DNA of 64,000 bases from Romanomermis culicivorax (taxonomy: Eukaryota; Nematoda; Enoplea; Mermithida; Mermithidae): NCBI GenBank assembly GCA_963922205.1, contig CAWUHX010000116.1:310001-374000 (forward strand), read 5' to 3'. The notes beneath the pieces were generated by a model, which saw nothing but the letters and a program-made list of their open reading frames with translations, searched no databases and was not told where the DNA came from. The translations under genes and the position numbers were made by a program. Below, one piece after another: positions 22,691-36,449 of the stretch (the first letter of the stretch is position 1; each line of letters opens with the position of its first letter).

Positions 22691-25600
22691 ATGAATCCAT
22701 GTCGTCTCAAAATTAAAGATTCCGCTTGGGTGGCACTGCTAAGTCGCCTTAAAATTCTTCGAACCACGTTTTGCACTTCCCATGACAACGAAAGAGTGCC
22801 GAAAGGCATGAATTCGTCGTCGGAAGAAAACATACAACCATCGACGAGCCGCGTGATCCCCGAACCATCATCTAGTTTGTGGTCGACGAACGTTAACTGG
22901 AATTATCTTCGCAATTACGTTTCTTCGCTATTTGCCAATAATTCGAATACCAGCGACAAAAACGTCGGGACCACAAAAATTGGCCCGGTGCTCAAATTGA
23001 TTACGCCAAAAGAGAAGTTCGAAGATAAAAAGTCAATAAAGGAAAGGAAGGGGCGACGAATCAGTAGAGACGATTTAAGGGTTAGGACGATCGGTTTGAT
23101 CAAAAAGTTGAAAGTTTCGACGAGCTCGGGGTCACAATTTATGAGAACGAGGGAATTATGTAACCACTTTTTAGGTGAGTGAATTGAATCGCAGTGTTTC
23201 ATAATTTGTTTTTTATTCACCATTGGCAAGAAATTAATATTAGAAAATAAATTAATAAAATAAATTAAATGTGGCTACATTTTCGAAGTTTGATTATATT
23301 TGCACGAAGCATGACTAATCACCAAAATATACACAATTATCAATCACTCTTTGTCATTTGGTGGGTTAGCTTTGCGATGCCTGCTTGATGAAAAACTTGG
23401 GATTTTAATGAAAATGAACATTTCGATCTAGTGATTGTTTTCAAGTTCCATATAACTATTCTGCAATGACCGGAAAAAATGATAATTTTATGTGCAATGT
23501 TTGGTGAATATTTTGGATGTTAACAGCTCCAATCCTGGATTTGCCTGGGCAATGACAGCGGTATGTGGACGACATACATGCACATATGGGAGAGTAGGGG
23601 GGTAAACCCCCATACCTGAGACCTTGGCCAAAAGAAAATCGTCAAACACCTCTACCTGAACTTTTTCTACGACAGCTTTTTTTCATGATTTTTGTACATA
23701 TTTTTCATGAAAAATAAACTTGCTGAACTTTTTTTTTTGTTTTTTGCTCACCCACCCTCTTACCCCCTGAATAAAAAGTCCAATGATCCTCCCCCTGGGA
23801 AATTCTTGCCGTGTATGTCTGGTGGACGAGTATTGTCTTAGAGCATTAGGGTCCTGCACGAGCCGCCAGAATGCGGTTCAGAGCGGACCATAATGGCCCG
23901 TTTTTTTAAAAAGTATCACGACGAGGAAAAAATTATGATAATAAAAAAATATGACCCTAAATCAAGGTAAATTGAATCGAAGTTACTACATGAAAATATA
24001 TCATCAATTTTTCCAGAACTTATTTTTTGTCACAAATCTGTAATAATAATATGTCCTGTTGTGCTGAAACGACATTCACTCGCAGCGCTGGAAGCTGCAG
24101 TCACCATAGTTTCCTATGCAATGACAGCCAATTTAGTAACATTGATTCAATTTCACAAAAAAGTTTTTGCAGTCTTTAAAAATTTTTGAATTTTGTGAAC
24201 GTAGACTTTTTGCATTAGGAAAATGGTTAAAACATCACCAGCATGAGACTAGTGATGTTCCTCGGATATGTTTTTTACATCCGGATATCCGGGTTTTTGG
24301 AGAGATCGGATATCCGCTCATATTATACATGTTACGGAGCCCCGAGGTCTGGGGGGGTTGGGCGACTTTTTTGGGGCCGGGGGTCAGAAATTACCAAAAT
24401 TTCGGGGGGAGGGATCTCTCAAGGAAAAAAATTCGCTTTTTTTCACGAAAAAAGTGTGAAAAATTGTTTAAAAAATAGTAATTTTTTCTAAAAAGACCGA
24501 AAAAATGTATTCATGGCGCGAAGCGCCAAGAAAATTCACATTTTTTATCAATTTTTCTTCAAAAATTGACATTTTCCATCAAAAAATTGACATTTCTCAG
24601 TATTTTTCCGACCAAAAGTATGGGGGTCGCTACGGCCACCATATGGCTAGCCATTGAATTGGAAATGCCATATGGTCGACGTCGACGATTTCTGGGAGGG
24701 TTCCCATAGCACTTCCCCTCCCCCCCCCCAATTACATGTATGGCTCATATATGTAACAAAATCGACTTGTGTTCACTGTTTTAAAATGTTATGAAAACTA
24801 AGCTTCGTGTTTCACATTTTTATGCGATTGTAAGGCCAATAATAGCCAGCAATGAATTCTTATTATAACCAATCGCAAACAACATTTCGAAAATTGATGA
24901 TGATAGATTTTAAAAATTTTCCGATTTAAAATTGCCTTACTTTAAGAATCATCAAGGGAGAAACAAATAGGAATAAAATCATCAGAAAAGTAAGAATCAA
25001 AAGCTAAACATTGAATATCAATGGTTAGTGAACATTATTGATTGCGATTGAATTAAAAATTGAGACACGGTACTTGACTTCCTAAGAGCCGTGCTCGAGC
25101 CAAATTCAGATTAATGATGATAACTACGTGTAAAATCAGCGCGCGCACCGTAAAATTTAGAGATTTTGACTTTCTTAAACGTCAGTCTACAGTAAAGTAA
25201 AGTCTAAAACTAAGACACATTTTTGTTTCTTAGGCCGACTTTTTTTCCACATTTGTGGCAAAAACTGAAAGCTAAAAAGACTACAAATGTAAATAAAAAA
25301 AAATTGTGCCTGTGTTTGGTACGTTCAGTAGATTGTTTCACAACTCAGCGTCTTGTATTTTACTTTGACGCTCATCGATGAAAAAAAATTTAAAAAAAGA
25401 ATAGAGTTGCAACGCTTCGAACTGAATGTGCTGGAAATTTATTACCTGCACAATAGACTGTTCTTCGAGTGCGATTAAATACACTCCGAGAAGTACGCAA
25501 AGTGACATTTTAAAAATTCAGAAGTATTAATTCTGAGTATTCATTTCATCTAAAGAATGGTACGATTAATGCAGTCAGATGAATGAAATCAAAGTAAAAA

Positions 25601-28600
25601 ACCTAAAAAACAAGCAGAAAATGTCATCCACAAGAGAGTATAAACCAAAAGTGAAGACAGAAAAAGTTCAAGTTGTCGATGAAACTAATTTTTTAGTTGA
25701 TCACTTCGCATATGTGTGGTTTTTTCGTGTAACAGGCGATAGTAAAATCGAATGAATAAGTTTGATTTGATTTCACTATCGCCTGTTACACGACTTTACT
25801 TATTGCTCTGACTTTTCTATTTTTATTCGTCATTTGTGTTGAAAGTTTTCCATAAAAAGTTCGGATGTCCAGATATCCGATTATCCGGATATCTGACGAA
25901 CATCACTACATGGGACAGTGACAAAAATTATTGAACGTTCCCAATTCGTTGCTTGCCTGGGACTCGTTTCATCAAGGAAATTTAAGCTCCAGCTGAGCTC
26001 TAGCTTGTTTTATCATTGCAGTTAAGGTTCGGCTTATTTCTAGAATAATATCGAGAAACCTTAACAGCAGTGTCACAAAATATAGAGTTAAGCTGCAGCT
26101 CAGCTGAAGATTTTGTCTTTTTGATAAAACTAGCCCTCTTGAGTCAGGGTTTTTCCACACTGGTTGTTCCGCATCTTGCAGAAATCGGCCAGAAAATTTT
26201 CCGCACCACTATTAAAAACCACTAAAACCATTAAAAAGTTTCCGTTCAGTGCGGAAAACTCTCCAAAAATTTCCCGCACGACCCCAAAAAAATCCGCACT
26301 GTGCGGAAAAATATCCCTGCCTTGGATACATGTTCTCAATATGATCTTGCATTTTGTCCAAGTGAAAAATTTTTTGAATTGACAGAAAAATTGGTCCTTT
26401 TATCCATGTAATAATTGCTGAAAAAATTCGTGTTCCAGCATTCTAGAATATAAAAATCCGCAAGTTTTTTGCTGGCAGTCTGCGCCAGAGTTGACGATGT
26501 TCATATCAAAAATAAGGTGTCTCTACAGCCGCATTGTTTCACAACCAGCGTTTCTATGCCTTAGATCATTTTTAAAAAATCATTTGATGTATCGTTAGCA
26601 CTAGAATACAAAAAAGTTGATTTTTCTTAATTTTCAGTTTGCTCTAAAAGTATTGAAATGTTCAAACAAAAAAATAATCAGGGCACATGCCGATATTTTT
26701 GGGTGGAAAAGGCGGCTTTCTAGATAACGGCTAAAACAACTTCGGCCTTTTTCCCCTAATGGCGTAGATATCTGTGCAACAAAGGCGCATTTGATAATTC
26801 ATTATTTCCATTCTCGTGCCAATGAAATCCAAAAAATTTGACCAGAAGGTAACAGGTGTTTTCAAATTCGTGAGAATGTTGAACAATATTGCAAACACTT
26901 AAAACTGCATTTGAAGCAATTTTTAATTATAGTGATGATAACATTTAAATAACTAAATAAGCACTATAATTATAATGGCAGGAAAATTCTTGCAAATTTC
27001 AAATTAAGAAACATATAGTATATGGACGTGTTTCGGAAATTCACTTGCAAATGGATATAGTTCCTTATACTTTAAGGCTTTTACGGACCTCAACACTCCC
27101 GCTCGGCAAAATTGTTTAACGGCCCGCTTTCGGGCCGGTCCCAGCAGCCCGTGCAAGCCCTGGGCAAAAGTAGTACTCCTTTGCAGTTTATCTACGTGGG
27201 TCGCTTTTGAGCTTTTGAATGAAGGTATTTTGTACACGATCAAGCTGGTCTTCTTAGACTCTAGCAATGATGGTCAAACCAGGTGGAAACAACTCGAAGC
27301 AGACGATTCCTTGGTTTGACCACCACACACATAGCATAATTTTGTGTGTGGGTATAGCTCGGGACTCCGCACTTGCGCTACATAAGAGTCTCTGCTGACC
27401 TATTGTGGCCACTGATATTAACATGCACAACCTACTTAATATTGCTAGTGATGATTCGATCTAGGAAAACCTCAAATTTGTACCGTGAAAGTAACAACAT
27501 GGAAATTATGATGCTCTGTTGCATATCATGATTACTCAACTTGTGAGGCACGTTTGTTTAGAGCTTTGCATTTCAAACATTTTCATCTGCTTCATCCGAT
27601 TTTCAATAGTAGTATCGGTATAGGCGGAGAGTTCTGCTATTTCCGCGGTAACTGCTCTTGGGTCGAGATCCAGTTGTTCTTGAATGTCTGCTTCTGATAC
27701 TTCATCTGGTCTTCCATTACGAAATTCACTTTTTATACTGCTGGTACCAGCTCTGAACTTCGTAAACCACTTTTCCATTGCACCTTCGGACACAGCAGGG
27801 TTACCACATGATTGCCATTTCTCGTTGTCTCAGCCGCAGTCAAGGTTTTTTCATTTTTTCTCCAAGTGCGGATTTAGGGGGGGGCAGCGGCCGCCCCCCC
27901 CCCCCCCACGAGACTTTTGAAATACGATTTTTTCTGTATAGGCAAATTTGAAAATTTTTTGAATTTTTTTTTGAAAAACACTCAATTTTGAGCACCGCCC
28001 CCCCCCCCCTCTGAAAAAAATTTCTGGATTCGCCAGTGGGCCCATCGGCTCCTGGGGTCAAAATTTTACAGACCAATCCGAATTTCAACAAGCCAAAACT
28101 AAAAGTTTGTGAACGAATGTGGGCGTAATAAAACAACGCTTTTTTCGACGAATTTATTCAAAAACACTCTTCAAAATCGCAGTAGAAGCCCAGATAACAG
28201 ATCAATCATTTTGAATTACATCCTCAATCAAACACAGAGTAATAAGGCTCACGTATTATCTCAGTCATTATTCAAATTAATCTTCAGGATTTGTTTGCAC
28301 AAGCCAGGTTGCAAAGTGCAAACTTGAGGAAAAAAATTGGTCGCAGATGAATTTTTAGTTGTTCTATCTAAAATTGATAAATTCGCTTAGTTTCATCAGA
28401 AAAGTGATTAAAAGTTACGTATCTTGTATTTCATTCACTTCGCGTCAGTTCCAGAGTTTTAATACTGAATTTTCTGAGTTTTGGAGAAAAAATTAAAAGA
28501 CTGGCTACAGTAGCTTGTTCGGCGTTCAGCGCCGAAAAATTTTGATTCCGGTCCGAAGCCTCTAAAACGTCGGAAAATTAATTTTTACAGCACATTCTTC

Positions 28601-31600
28601 TGCAACTACCGATGACCGATCGTGATGTTTCCACCATTTGGTTGGCGGAATCGTTCAAACATTTTCCTAGCGTTTTCGTTCGAATATATATACATCTAGA
28701 TTCTAGAGCCAGTAATTTATCAATCATAATTATTTATGATTGTTCTCAAACGTATAAAGCATAAAAAAGCGCGACAGGTATTTTAATTCGGACATGGATA
28801 TCAGTAATTAATGCCGGCACTCAGCATCGGAAGAAATTTTTGGATTTTGATATTCTATAGCATCGGAAAAGGAATATTTTTAATATTTATTTCCTGCACA
28901 AAAGATTTAATTTTTCAGTGAATTCATCGTGTTTTCAGTCGAGAAAACTATAATTCAAAAATTAGGCAAGCAACAAAGAATTTGGATGGCTTCTTCAGAC
29001 AGAAAAACCTCTGCCATTTTCCCATGCTGATAATGTCTTAATCATTTTCCAAATGCAAAAAGTTACATGTGTTCACAAAAATCGGAAATTCTAGAGGACC
29101 ACAAAACGATTTTGTGAAAATAATCTAGTAAAATCTAGGTTTTCGTCAGATATGTGAAAAAACAATACAAGGTCAAACATTCATCCATAACATGCCGATG
29201 TCTAAAAGCTGTAAGCATAAGCTAGGCCGGCATTTTCTAACGATGCGACAGAAATTACACCAAGAATCATAAATGATTTGAAACCCGGCGCGAAGCGCCA
29301 GAAAATTCTCTTTATTTTTAAACGTATAGAAATGCATTTCCGGATAGGAAACTTGCGGAACCAGAAGGGTCGTTAGGCTCTAATTTTTACAAGCCGATTT
29401 GGCTTGTCGTGCCCCTAAATTTTTAGGAGCCATGGCTCTAAATTGGCCCAAAAAACCCTGGCTGCAGTTCGTTCTAAATCATACTTACACAAAATGCAAT
29501 GACGTTTGTGGTCGGGGAGGTAACACTTTGTTTCATGTATCAATAAAACGCACAGAATAAACTAACTGAAAACTTAGCCCATTTTTCAAAACAAAATTTT
29601 TTGCTATTGCAAACAAATTATCGACAACCTAATTTATTTGAATAGATTTTAAGAGAAGTTGATTGATAACACATGACCAAAAGTTGACATTACTTTCTTT
29701 CCAACCCAATAAAATGCTCCTGTATTAAAAAATAGCAAAAATCATTGTTGACGTCAGAATCACTTGCAAAATGCGTTTACAGTATGTTTTTTTATCCAAA
29801 ATATTATTCAATGTTCGCTAAGTACGCTTACAAATTTTCAGTCCTATGTGCGTTTTGCTAAAAATCGTTAAAATATGAAATAATATTTGCTTTCCACTTA
29901 TAAAATTCCTAGGCATTTCAAGGAAGACAGGCTATAGATGTATTTCAGTGCTTTCCTTCCGCATACTTATCGTTCCTCCTGTAGCCACTTTTTCACTCGC
30001 GTTTTGTGCTGAAGATTTCGTGTGATCTTAGCAAACATGCATGTGGCAGATACCTGACGCTAGGGGAAGTCAACGGCTTCTAGAGCCAGGAGGTCAAGAG
30101 TGATTGATAATGCCATGGTATTTGATGACCTTTGGCCGGGGTAGTTGCACATAGTAAATCACACCAGGCATTAACAAGGTCCGTCATTGTTGTTGAAAGA
30201 AAATTCACGGATTTGAATTCATGAATTTAATTCAGCCTAAAGTTTTCTAGTTTTATTATAGTTTTCCCCGAATCTTCATGTATCGCTTGGAAAGAAGGAT
30301 TAGTTCCGATTTTATTGGCATTGCGTGAACAGACCCACGATGCAGCTCTTGCCGGCCAAATCGCCGAGTGCTCTTCACTTTTAGGTATAATTTGAATAAT
30401 TGTTATTGAATTGAGGGAAGTTTCTCAAAAAACTTTCTTATATTTAATTGATTCTATATTTCGCTGACCACGTTTTTCTGACGATCGAAAACTTTGTTCT
30501 GCTGACCAAGTTATTCTTTATTATTTTGTTTTTGTCCTTATTTATTCTCTGTTTTTTACTCCTCATTCTTTATTTGTAACTTTTTTTCTAATTTCCATTC
30601 ATTTAGCTATTTCAATTCAAATTATCTTGCTGTCCTAAAAAGGCTTTTTTAAAGGATTAATTGACCCAGTACCTGGTCGCGGCGTTCGGCTACTGTCCAT
30701 CGATGGAGGGGGCACTCGCGGTTTGATGGTTTTAGAAATTTTAGACGCCTTACAGCAAATTTGCGGTGGCCGAAAAATTCATGAACTTTTCGATTACGTC
30801 GTAGGCGTAAGTACGGGGGCATTGATCGCTGCATTAATCGCTGGTTTACGAATGGACGTCGGACAATGTAAACAAATTTATCGTGAAGTTTCGGTTAGTA
30901 TTTTTAGTTATCGTCCAATGACATCAAATTTTCAACTAAATGTTCGTGCGCTCATGAAATTGTAGTGCAAAGAGAAATTTTCATGACATTTTGTCCGAAA
31001 ATTCGGTGAAATGCAGCGAATCCAAATCAATTTTATACAGCGTGAAATGTATATTAGGTTTTGTTCTGAGGATCAAGAAAGTATTTGGAAGAATTGTATT
31101 ACAGTGGTGACGATTTTCCATGTATGAAACTGAATTCATACATAACGAAACAGAGTTCCGGGCAATGTGTATCCCCGGCATGAAACTAGTACCATGCACA
31201 TGTATGATCCCAATGTGTTAATTCCAGAAATCGAGTAGTTGATTTACTTGGATCAACAGCCTATTTCAAATGGAGAAGACAAGGGCTTTTTGATACGATT
31301 TTTTTAGAAACTGTAGAGACGATAAAACTATGGAAGTCGAGGATCCATTAGATTATTAGGAAATCAAGAAGAACGAATATCATTTGTTTTTAAACCTAGC
31401 TCTGCAGTTTTCCACCTGCAAGTGTATTAAACGAACGTCTGTTAAATATGAGTAATGTCACGTGTTTGGATGCTAGATGGCTGGATGCGTTTTTAATTTT
31501 AAATTCAGAAAGTTGATTAATAACTTCAATATATTACAACTATTAAACTGTGTAGAATCATGATGACAGTAAATCAGTTATTTTAACATCATTTGGTAAT

Positions 31601-34600
31601 TTTTGTATCTACGCATTATGTTAATCAAAATGCATATGATATCCGAAGTAATCTCTGGTTCCAAATCTGGTAGCACTTGCCGGTGCCAAATATCGTGGCA
31701 CCTGCGCTGGTGCCAGCGCCTAGGACATCCCTGTTTTGAACTTGAATTCTAAAGGACCGCATCTGTGCAATTCTTGTTCTAGTTGTGATTTTTTTGTTTT
31801 AGTTATGATATTTTTGGTGGACTCGCACAACCCTAGTACATAATTATTTCAGGTAAAACTTTTTGACCAAGGCCGTTTCGCCGGCTCTTTAGGTTTAATT
31901 CGCTCCCACTCTTATTACAATACCGAACAATGGGTAAATATTTTAAAGCAAACTTTCGGTGATTTGACCCTCATGGAAATGGCCTGCAACGACGATTATC
32001 TTTTCGGTAACGAAAAGCATAAAGAACGGCTAAAATTGGGCATCGTTTCTTGCGTCGCCCAGCCGCGATTCGAACCTTTCATTTTCCGCAATTATTACTA
32101 TCATCCGGACAATCAATCGAATTATCTGGGGAGCGGAGCTTATAAATTATGGGAAGCGTTGAGAGCTAGCGCAGCGGCACCCGGTTATTTCGAGGAATGT
32201 AAATTAGGTATAGAGGGAAAGATCATTATGAAAAATATTAAAAAATTGCAGTCTCAGAGTGTGATATCTAGGTTAGAATAAGATTTGACTGCCAGAGAAA
32301 TTCGAATTTGTCATTCTATGTTCTTGTGGTAAAGATGTATGTAAACTATGACATTCCACTTTTCTAATCGTGCATTGTATATGTGGTACTGTTCTACTTT
32401 TTTATTTATAAATTCAAAATAATCTTTGCGGATCTTTTTATCAGGTAAATTTTATTTACAAGTGCACTTATGCTTGTAAAAACATGTAGACTTTTCAGGA
32501 AAAACACAAAAAATGCGGAAAAATTAAGTCATCAACGTACTTTGCAAAACAAAAGCATTCTAGCCATTACCTAGCTTCGTGGTTACAATTTTCGATGTTT
32601 GGATGTGATTTTATGATTAAACGTTAGTTCTTAATCTGACCCGTCTTTTCATACCCGTACACCATTTCATCAGAGTTCAAATTTATTGCTGTCGGCCTGG
32701 TTAAATCTTTGACAGAATACATAAACTATTCCAACTGTTTGGCATCCAAAGATTGTATTGTAGATGTCGTCTGTTTTTTCTTACAGAGGAAGTATCTACG
32801 TGATTCCTCAGTTGTATATTTTGATTGTAAAGTTTCTGTGACTAAAACATTATGAAGTATTATGAATTGAAATCGCTTATATTTTTTAGCTATTTTAGCT
32901 TTTCCAATTATTTTCAAAATGTTTCAACTTTTTGGAGTTTAACACCTACTTTGTATAATTTGTGGTTTTAACTTACATGTTATTTTCAAGTCCTATATGT
33001 TCGAGTAATTTCTCGTTCTGTTTCCACTTTGTTATAATTATAATATATTCTTTTTTTGCAATGCATTAGTATACTCTAAATAACATGATCCATCCATGTT
33101 ATCTGACATTCTCCTCGTTTATTACTTGATAGGATTTAATATTCCATTCGTTGTCGAACAAATAAGTAGAAGACTGAACTTCATTGATCGGATATAATTT
33201 GAGTATCTTCATTTTTAATGTCCTACCGCTTAATATTTCATGATAAAGGTCAATGGAATAAAAAGAAATTTTTATCATGATATGATTGTTCTTTCAGGAA
33301 CATTTATGCATCAAGATGGCGGCGTTTTGGCTAATAACCCTACGGCTATCGGTCTTCACGAATGTCGGCAATTATGGCCGCGCACACCGATCCATTGCGT
33401 AGTTTCTGTAGGTAAAGAAAAACTTGATGTCCTGAGTCGCCCTTTTTGACACATTGACAGTTTGGAAATTTTGGAAATCAATACTACCCTGCTGTGCATT
33501 ACTCAAGGAGAGTTAGATTCGAATTTCTTCATATTAATGAATCGCGTTAACCCGTGTAAATTTCTAAATGGTATGCATTCTATAGATATAAAAACTTGGC
33601 ATCACAGCTTTGATTTATATTTAGTATTATGAAAAATGCAATATCATCATCATTTGCCGTGATTCTATCAGCTTGAATTCGATAATTGTTCGGGATCATG
33701 TACAAAAATCGACCAAAACATTTTTGTGAGAAAAAAAATTTTATAATTACTAAAAAATCAAGATTTTGCCTACTTTTTGCAGGAAATTTTTTGATATGAA
33801 ACTTTTCTCGCATTTAAATTTATGTTAATTCAGTATTAAAATGCAGCTTCTTATTTCATAGCAGAATGCTGGAAAAGTTCCGATTCAAATCATGTTGCAT
33901 TTAGGGTTGCTTGAACATAAGTTTTACAAAACCAGTATCATACATAGTTATGAACATTTGCAAAACAGCGAAAATTTCATTAGATAGCGAAGGTTTGGAT
34001 GAGTCAGTTCGGATAAGCATAAAATACAATACTAAAGTTTTAGTATTTTCTGGTTTTGTATGTTGATAGAGCATTTTCTGTTCGTGCACGTGCATGGTTT
34101 TCTAGCGCAAGGCTCGTTAGCACGGTTAACAAATGATACTTCGTCGGTCTGAAAGTGAGGTGTGAGCTTGTTGATTTTAATAACCTACTTTTATTGTAAG
34201 AATCTGAGCGGGAAGCGAATCGTTGGGAATAAACTTTTTATTTTGTCAAAGTTAATGAATAGATGTTAGAAAATAGCGATTTTTAATTTTTCAACACAAT
34301 TTGTTGATATCTTTTATCTAATTTTCTTCTTGAAAATCCCTAAAAATTTATCACTGTCGGTCATTAGAACGCGTGCTAACGTTCAAAATTCCTATTAGCA
34401 GGGCTCTGGTTTCATCAGCCCTGTGCTAAAGAGCCGTGTGTACGTGTACGGACCTCCTGCATCCAAATCGTAATCATTGATTTATGTTGGTTTTTATCAG
34501 AGGTCTCCAAGGTCATACTTTTCAGTTAGGGTAAAGTTGAAAATTTACGAGGGTTGTGTACAGAGCACCCCATGGGGGGGGGGGTATGGGGGGTATTACC

Positions 34601-36449
34601 CCCGTCTTAGATTTGGAAATTCATTTACTACCCCCATAAAAACAGCTCACTATACCAAAAAATTTTGGTAGACTTCATCCTCTCCCCAGTAGGTTATACT
34701 AATTCGAGAAAAATTGCAGAATGTGTGATTCTGAGGAATTACTCACTGCTGTTTTTGACACATTTACTGAGCAAATGATAATGGGAAAGTATGCAACTTC
34801 TGTGCCATATAGCGATTTTTAGGAAAGGATATTAGCACATTAATATATACTACTTGTAGGAAATCATTATAAATATAATTGGGAGATGAAATAATGACTT
34901 ATGTGTATGTGATTAATCAAAAAATCGCCCCTTAGGAAGAAAAACATTATGTTCTTAAAATTCTGCCTCTTCATGCTCTCCTTTCCTTTTCCCCGCTTCT
35001 GCGTTGGGTCTTCTGTGTGCATATGGTTACCCAAGCTGTGGCATACTTTCCTGCTATGAGTTAAGATATGTGAGGTCTGTTGACGTGGATCAGGAGTGGT
35101 ACTTGGTTTCAAACTCGTAGTTCATAGTCTAATGGGATTAATAATACTAAAGCCACATTCAGCATCAGGACTTTCAATTGGGAGCACTGTTCCAAGCCTA
35201 ACCAGTGATGGGATAAGCCCATACTGCTGAAGATGCTGGTTGAAAAATGTTTCCAAACGTATGTTGTGCCCGATTCTTGAAATGTGCAGGAATCAGTTGG
35301 CACAACAGTCTTCAAAGTGTGGCTATTCTGTACGTATAATTAGTGCATTAAAGGTGCATGATTGGGAGCTGGAAAATGGAGTTGATATAGTAAATGTTTT
35401 TGACAGTAAAAAGCACAAATTAGGGGCATTAATCATTTTTGTAAGTTCGAGAAACTACAACTCCCCCCTCCTTAGCAAAAAGTTGAGAGCAAAAAAAAAA
35501 GGTCACGGCATACTTCAAGTACTACCCTTAAAATTTACGATTTTACCCCTACCTAAATTTTCGACCTTGGGGACCTCTGGTTGTGTAGCTAAATGTGCAC
35601 TAAACACTTCATTTTGTCTCAAAATTAGGCGACCTGTGATCAATTTTAATGACTTTAGGTAGGGGTAATACCTTCCTCACACCCTTCCTAGCGGCGGGAT
35701 CCAGAAATTTTTTCCGGGGGGGTGGTTTTAAAAAATTGTTTTTTTGCCTCAAAACACATGCCTACTGTGAAAAACGTTGTTTTTCGACATTTCTGGACGT
35801 CCTACATCTTTCTGGCTCAAAATTAATTATTTTTCCAAAAAAAATTTAAAATTTTTCAAATTTGCCTATAGGTAGTAGAAAAAATAGTATTTCAAAAGTT
35901 TCGGGGGGTGCGGCCGCCCCCACCCCCCTAAATTCGCACTTGACCCTTCTCTATGAGCAATTATAAACATTTCAAGCTTGCTTCATCAATTCTTATAAAT
36001 TACAAACCCAAAAAAAAGTATACGGAAATAGCGAACTTACAGTCGAACGTGATGTTTAATATGCCAACCTTTCAATCTAAGGAACCGGTCGGATGGCGCA
36101 TCTGCCCCAACATTCGACGCCGGCCGTCGAACCACGCTATTCGTCTACGTTTGATAAACTTTATCAAGCAGTCGTTAGCGCGACTGATACGGAAAAAGTG
36201 CACACAATTTTGAACGATCTTTTGCCGCCGAACACTTATTACCGGACGAATCCTTATATGACTAAATCGTACAATTTGGATGACACAGCACCCGATACTC
36301 TCGATCAAATGACTTTGGACGGCAAGTTGTACGTTAGGAAAAACGAAGCTAAGTTGAAAGCTATAGCCCTAAGATTGATGCAACCAAAGACCTATATTCA
36401 AGCGTTGAAAGATAGAATCAATCATAAATTAGCCTGTTATGGTTATTAG
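22691..36449 (+). CDS. PNPLA8: Patatin-like phospholipase, calcium-independent PLA2-gamma (PNPLA8) homologue
   Basis: Six exons: 22691-23174, 30262-30384, 30655-30893, 31853-32207, 33298-33411 and 36082-36449 (stop TAG). Phases agree at every junction and the product is 560 aa. The patatin domain begins with the glycine-rich oxyanion motif DGGGTRG in exon 3. The nucleophile elbow GVSTG (Ser) follows in the same exon, and the catalytic Asp is in DGG of exon 5 (HQDGGVL). Exon 4 carries FRNYYYHP and ASAAAPGYF, and exon 6 carries SATDTEKVH and LLPP, as in animal iPLA2-gamma. The family hydrolyses phospholipid acyl esters in mitochondria and peroxisomes. The start chosen is the ATG preceding NPCRLK: an AG acceptor lies 22 nt upstream and the first 30 residues are basic and presequence-like. 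An in-frame ATG at 22592 would add 33 residues. ATTAAA near 36538 may be the poly(A) signal. Intron 1 is 7 kb and full of transposons. Confidence 0.93.
23574..23821. mobile_element. Family J hAT-like MITE
   Basis: A 248-bp element with ends CATACATGCACAT / CCGTGTATGTCTG and perfect duplication GTGGACGA (23566-23573, 23822-23829). It lies in phospholipase intron 1. Confidence 0.87.
24250..25908 (+). mobile_element. Family E hAT-like element
   Basis: Ends TAGTGATGTTC / GAACATCACTA are flanked by a 7/8 duplication (CATGAGAC 24242-24249, CATGGGAC 25909-25916). It has subterminal GGATATCCG units. A family D element is nested near the left end. Near the right end lies a hairpin with 19-bp arms (25725-25743 and 25775-25793). 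Confidence 0.8.
24324..24742 (-). mobile_element. Family D hAT-like element inside family E
   Basis: A 419-bp element with ends TATACATGTTACGG / CAATTACATGTATG and perfect duplication GCTCATAT (24316-24323, 24743-24750). It carries the GCGCGAAGCGCC hairpin at about 24515. Confidence 0.88.
25975..26135. repeat. AGCTCCAGCTGAGCTC palindrome repeat
   Basis: TTTAAGCTCCAGCTGAGCTC at the left and GCTGCAGCTCAGCTGAAG at the right are inverted partners. The same words flank the fold-back element at 13828 and 16573-16850, implying that the fold-back lies inside another copy. Confidence 0.5.
26150..26325. repeat. Small inverted-repeat element
   Basis: GTGCGGAAAA and TTTTCCGCAC words in both orientations fill this 170-bp stretch. 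The family is unnamed. Confidence 0.4.
27536..27810 (-). pseudogene. mariner transposase N-terminal fragment
   Basis: The minus-strand frame [17 protein letters not shown], then [11 protein letters not shown] and [20 protein letters not shown], matches the helix-turn-helix part of mariner/SETMAR transposases. The DDD catalytic domain is absent. It lies in intron 1 of the phospholipase gene. Confidence 0.75.
27863..28037. mobile_element. Family C MITE-like element
   Basis: Left CAAGTGCGGATTTAG and right CTGGATTCGCCAGTG are imperfect inverted ends around long G and C runs. No duplication was found. Confidence 0.6.
28050..29465 (-). repeat. Dispersed element ending AAAAAACCCTG (family M)
   Basis: Its segments reappear at 7600-8245, 12650-13130, 17297-17650 and 56850-57480. 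The outer end AAAAAACCCTGG at 29453-29464 and the CAGGGTTTTTTAGGCC at 17308 suggest inverted termini. The frame at 28109-28327 is not recognisable. GC hairpins occur at about 28505 and 29286. Confidence 0.5.
29470..30261 (+). other. Phospholipase intron 1, right end
   Basis: I see no gene or recognisable repeat here apart from the acceptor of exon 2. Confidence 0.5.
34498..34660. repeat. Family B-related fragment
   Basis: It starts CAGAGGTCTCCAAGGTC and later holds ACCCCATGGGG and GGTATTACCCCC. The order differs from the full copies and no duplication was found. Confidence 0.45.
35518..35694. mobile_element. Family B copy with internal inversion
   Basis: The first ~60 bp (35518-35579, ending CCTTGGGGACCTCTG) are inverted relative to the following 35580-35694, by comparison with 10147-10326. 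It directly abuts a family C element. Confidence 0.6.
35691..35942. mobile_element. Family C MITE-like element
   Basis: Left GGCGGGATCCAGAAATTTT and right CCTAAATTCGCACTTG correspond to the copy at 27863 in reverse. A third remnant begins at about 51815. Confidence 0.6.

Larger units (their letters stand above)
30894..36081 (+). other. Phospholipase introns 3-5
   Basis: Introns 30894-31852 and 32208-33297 show nothing beyond AT-rich sequence. Intron 33412-36081 holds the family B and C elements listed separately and an unassigned stretch around 34700-35460. Confidence 0.5.
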
